8,459 bases of DNA from Thermoguttaceae bacterium (GTDB taxonomy: Bacteria > Planctomycetota > Planctomycetia > Pirellulales > Thermoguttaceae), in NCBI GenBank assembly GCA_017454585.1, contig JAFTCU010000181.1, forward strand, positions 1 to 8,459. Reading direction: 5' to 3'. A program made the position numbers and the translations under genes. Numbering within the stretch: position 1 is the first letter of the stretch; each line of letters starts with the position of its first letter. The notes under the pieces were generated by a model, which worked only from the letters and a program-made list of their open reading frames with translations, was not told the DNA's origin and searched no databases. This document shows positions 6,256-8,459 of this stretch, in pieces.

Positions 6256-6373
6256 TAGTACATCCCGCGAGGGGTATCTGGATTGGTTTTTCGTTTGAGC
6301 GAAGCCTTTCCGCCAGCCTAATTTCATCGTACGGTTTCCAACCGTTCTTCCTATTCACTCAAGGAGTATTTAA
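6256..6373 (+). promoter_or_regulatory. Long leader with three small hairpins and a strong RBS
   Basis: ATCCC (6262-6266) pairs with GGGGT (6271-6275) around a GCGA, GNRA-type tetraloop. TTCG (6290-6293) pairs with CGAA (6300-6303). ACGGTT (6331-6336) pairs with AACCGT (6340-6345) around TCC. AAGGAG at 6361-6366 is a near-perfect SD, 7 nt from the ATG. The structures may stabilise or tune a highly expressed mRNA. I see no match to a known riboswitch, and short stems like these can arise by chance. Confidence 0.4.
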
Positions 6374-7759
6374 ATGTTGAAGACGAATCGTCGTACTTTC
6401 CTTAAAGCCACCGCAGTTGCTGGTGCTTCCACCCTGGTTGTGAGTGATCTGCTCGCCCAGGAATCCCCGAACGAAAAAGTGCAGTTTGGCTGCGTTGGAA
6501 TCGGCGGCAAAGGCGCGTCTGACTCCAATGATGCCAACCGTTTCGGTGTCGTCGTCGCTTATACTGACACGAACCGTAACCAGCTCAAAGGCGGCAAACG
6601 CTTCAAGGAAGCTGGCGACAACGCGTTCGAAGACTATCGCGAAATGTTCGATAAAATGGGCGACAAAATCGACGCCATCACCGTCAGCACCGCTGACCAC
6701 ATGCACGCCATCATCGCTGCGACCGGTATGAAGCTTGGCAAACACTGCTTCACCCAGAAACCGCTGACCCGTACCATCTTCGAGGCCCGTCGTCTGCGTG
6801 AAATCGCCGCGGGAAAAGGCCTCTGCACCCAGATGGGTAACCAGGGTTCCGCTGGTGATGGTCTGCGTGAAAGCGCCCGTATGATCCGCAACGGTCTGTT
6901 GGGCGAAGTGAAAGAAGTCGTCGTTTGGTCCAACCGTCCGATTTGGCCGCAGGGCGGCGAACGCGGTGAAGCCCAACCGGTTCCGGATTACCTCAACTGG
7001 GATTGCTGGCTTGGTGTCGCTCCGAAACGTCCGTATGTTTCTGGCGCTTACGATCCGTTTGCGTGGCGTGGTTGGTGGGACTTCGGGTCCGGCGCGCTCG
7101 GCGACATGGCTTGCCACACCGTGAACGTTGCGTTCGCTGCGCTCGACATCAAAGACCCGCTCTGGGTTCAGGCTATTACCTCTGGTCACAATTACGACTC
7201 CCTGCCGAAGTGGAGCAAGATCTCCTTCGAGTTCCCGGCCAACGATTGGCGTCCGGGATTCAAGTTCACCTGGATGGACGGTGGTCAGCGTCCTGATCCG
7301 GCTCTTCTGGAAGGCAAAGAACCGTCCGGTTCCGGTCTGCTCATGATCGGTGAAAAGGGTAAATTCTTCTCCCAGAACGACTACGGCCAGGACCGCGATC
7401 TGCTCGGCACGATCGACGCGGAAACCGAAGCCAAGTACCTCGCCCAGGCGAAAGAAGAACTCAAAGCCGCCGACAAATACGCTGGTCCTTACGGCGGTCA
7501 CTTCGGTGAATTCGTCAGCGCCATTAAAGAGGGTAATCCGGATCGCTGCTGGTCCAACTTCCCGAACTACGCTGGTCCGCTCACCGAGACGATCCTCCTC
7601 GGCAACCTGGCCGTTTGGGGCGCTTCCAAACCGGAAACCATTGGTCCGAAAATCGAGTGGGATGCCAAGAACATGAAGATCACCAACAATCCGGAAGACA
7701 AAGCCCGCCTCGAAGAACTCGTTACGCCGACCTATCAGAACGGCTACCAGAGAATCTGA
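6374..7759 (+). CDS. Tat-exported Gfo/Idh/MocA-family oxidoreductase
   Basis: This 461-residue NAD(P)-dependent oxidoreductase of the Gfo/Idh/MocA family probably acts on a sugar or sugar derivative; the substrate is unknown. The N-terminus is a twin-arginine signal: NRRTFLK (5-11), a hydrophobic stretch at 12-24 and likely cleavage near LLAQ (26-29). The Rossmann segment FGCVGIGGKG is at 38-47. The catalytic-motif position reads TQKPLT, with K129 kept and Gln in place of the usual Glu. The C-terminal domain contains WWDFGSGALGDMACHTVN (234-251), with H248 at the expected active-site region, and a closing GHFGEFVSAIKEGNPD (375-390). Exported paralogues of this kind, often with QKP, are abundant in planctomycetes and relatives. 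The gene has its own candidate promoter, a strong SD and a strong terminator, so it is probably monocistronic. By eye its 23 Arg codons are 15 CGT, 7 CGC and one AGA, with no CGG or CGA, unlike the neighbours. That suggests high expression. Confidence 0.93.
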   Translation: MLKTNRRTFLKATAVAGASTLVVSDLLAQESPNEKVQFGCVGIGGKGASDSNDANRFGVVVAYTDTNRNQLKGGKRFKEAGDNAFEDYREMFDKMGDKIDAITVSTADHMHAIIAATGMKLGKHCFTQKPLTRTIFEARRLREIAAGKGLCTQMGNQGSAGDGLRESARMIRNGLLGEVKEVVVWSNRPIWPQGGERGEAQPVPDYLNWDCWLGVAPKRPYVSGAYDPFAWRGWWDFGSGALGDMACHTVNVAFAALDIKDPLWVQAITSGHNYDSLPKWSKISFEFPANDWRPGFKFTWMDGGQRPDPALLEGKEPSGSGLLMIGEKGKFFSQNDYGQDRDLLGTIDAETEAKYLAQAKEELKAADKYAGPYGGHFGEFVSAIKEGNPDRCWSNFPNYAGPLTETILLGNLAVWGASKPETIGPKIEWDAKNMKITNNPEDKARLEELVTPTYQNGYQRI

Positions 7760-7787
7760 GTTTAATGCTTTGAATTCGTAGAAGCAG

Positions 7788-7819
7788 AGCCGTAACGAAA
7801 TCCGCGTTACGGCTTTTTT
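7788..7819 (+). terminator. Strong intrinsic terminator after the oxidoreductase gene
   Basis: AGCCGTAACG (7788-7797) pairs perfectly with CGTTACGGCT (7805-7814) around a 7-nt loop. T at 7814-7819 gives six U at the stem base. It begins 28 nt after the stop codon and separates this gene from the next one. Confidence 0.93.
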
Positions 7820-7850
7820 ATTAACGAATCTCTCATCAGGAAGGACCAAT

Positions 7851-8459
7851 ATGATCATGAACCCACTTGCAGTCATCGCCGCGCACCTTTTCGTGTTGGT
7901 GCTTGGCCCCTGGAATATTCAATTCAATGAGGAAACCTCCGTCCTCACGCTTCAGAACACCGAGCAGAACGTTTCCATTGAGGGGACGCTCACGTTTGAG
8001 TCCGGCGATCAGGAATGGAAAATCATCAAGGCGCGCGACGCCGTCCCGCAGCGGCTCGGCCTGCTCAACAAGAATAACGACGTGATGGGCTACATCACGT
8101 TCCAGCAGAACGGAAGCCGGCTCGAGATGCTGGTCTCCCACCGCACTCGCCAGTTCTATGAAGGCGTTCTGAAATTCGATGGGAAGGTCCGTTTCCGTCA
8201 GACCAGTTTCGCGTGCAAGACGCAGGCCTCGACCAGCGAGCGCGTTCTGTTCCTCGCCGCCGGTGACGGAGACTCGCTCCTGAACGACACGCTGTTCGCG
8301 CCGGAGGAAGACCTCGCCCTGCAGCTGCGCAGTGCGAACCTGACGGTCTCCTCGGAAGGAAGTGGGATCTATGACGTAAAAATGAGCGGCCGGATCCAGG
8401 AATCCGCCGAGGCCGCGTTCGTTTTCAATATCGAGCCGCACGACCTGCAGACCCGCTAC
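7851..8459 (+). CDS. Unrecognised protein, 3'-truncated by the window edge
   Basis: A frame of 203 codons opens at the ATG at 7851 and reaches the last base without a stop, so the gene continues outside the window. AGGAAGGA at 7838-7845, 5 nt upstream, supports this start; the Met at codon 3 would be 11 nt away. Residues 5-19 (PLAVIAAHLFVLVLG) are hydrophobic and could be a signal peptide or anchor, but no basic residue precedes them and no cleavage site is clear. The rest looks beta-rich, with alternating segments such as SVLTLQNTEQNVSIEGTLTF (33-52) and VMGYITFQQNGSRLEMLVSH (82-101). It carries no repeat or catalytic motif I can name. An N-terminal beta-sandwich domain of a larger secreted enzyme is possible, but that is a guess. 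Third codon positions are mostly G/C, supporting real coding. It follows a strong terminator, so it needs its own promoter, and I see no good one in the 31 nt between. Confidence 0.7.
   Translation, partial: MIMNPLAVIAAHLFVLVLGPWNIQFNEETSVLTLQNTEQNVSIEGTLTFESGDQEWKIIKARDAVPQRLGLLNKNNDVMGYITFQQNGSRLEMLVSHRTRQFYEGVLKFDGKVRFRQTSFACKTQASTSERVLFLAAGDGDSLLNDTLFAPEEDLALQLRSANLTVSSEGSGIYDVKMSGRIQESAEAAFVFNIEPHDLQTRY

Noticed and set aside
6256..6373. The oxidoreductase leader as a known riboswitch.
   Set aside because: The three hairpins are short and independent, with no conserved core that I recognise.
6359..7876. Minus-strand open frame (505 codons) covering the oxidoreductase gene.
   Set aside because: It is antisense to a gene with a Tat signal, Rossmann motif, promoter, SD and terminator. 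The frame also runs through the terminator hairpin, and its product is Phe/Arg/Val-rich without a motif.
7836..8441. Minus-strand open frame of 201 codons at the right edge.
   Set aside because: The plus frame from 7851 has an SD at the right spacing and is also open throughout. The minus frame has no such support and overlaps the start region of that gene.

Overview
The window reads like an accessory stretch of a chromosome from the PVC group, most likely a planctomycete or a relative such as Lentisphaerota. Three things suggest this: a Tat-exported Gfo/Idh/MocA oxidoreductase with a QKP catalytic motif, a secreted WbsX/GH99-like protein next to a secreted esterase, and moderately GC-rich coding sequence. 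This placement is an inference from gene content, because no rRNA or other marker gene is present. Shine-Dalgarno sites are clear in front of every gene whose start lies in the window.

Layout. (a) 1-507: the 3' part of an ankyrin-repeat gene whose frame is open through the left edge and begins with an acidic Asp/Glu run. (b) 508-638: an intergenic stretch with nested inverted repeats. (c) 639-2784: an OmpR/PhoB-type response regulator and its membrane histidine kinase, 13 nt apart. (d) 2786-2829: an intrinsic terminator for the minus-strand genes that converge on the kinase. (e) 4946-2859, minus strand: a two-gene unit encoding a secreted WbsX/GH99-like glycoside-active protein followed 30 nt later by a secreted alpha/beta-hydrolase. 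(f) 4947-5163: a divergent promoter region with a candidate sigma70-type promoter on each strand. (g) 5164-6135: an AmrS-type radical SAM enzyme. (h) 6136-6373: a promoter and a leader of about 118 nt with small hairpins. (i) 6374-7759: a Tat-exported Gfo/Idh/MocA oxidoreductase with codon use suggesting high expression, closed by a strong intrinsic terminator. (j) 7851-8459: the start of an unrecognised gene that runs off the right edge.

How the genes may work together. The secreted GH99-like protein and esterase are plausibly co-transcribed and would fit removal of acyl groups and cleavage of glycosidic bonds in one extracellular polysaccharide. The exported oxidoreductase could act on sugars or sugar derivatives in the envelope, but nothing in the sequence ties it to the other two. 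The two-component pair has a PhoR-like extracytoplasmic sensor region; its target genes cannot be read from the window. I found no mobile element, CRISPR array, tRNA, rRNA, toxin-antitoxin pair or recognisable defence system. The most informative leads are the retained catalytic-type glutamates in the secreted WbsX-like protein, the inverted-repeat region before the response regulator, and the unrecognised gene at the right edge.
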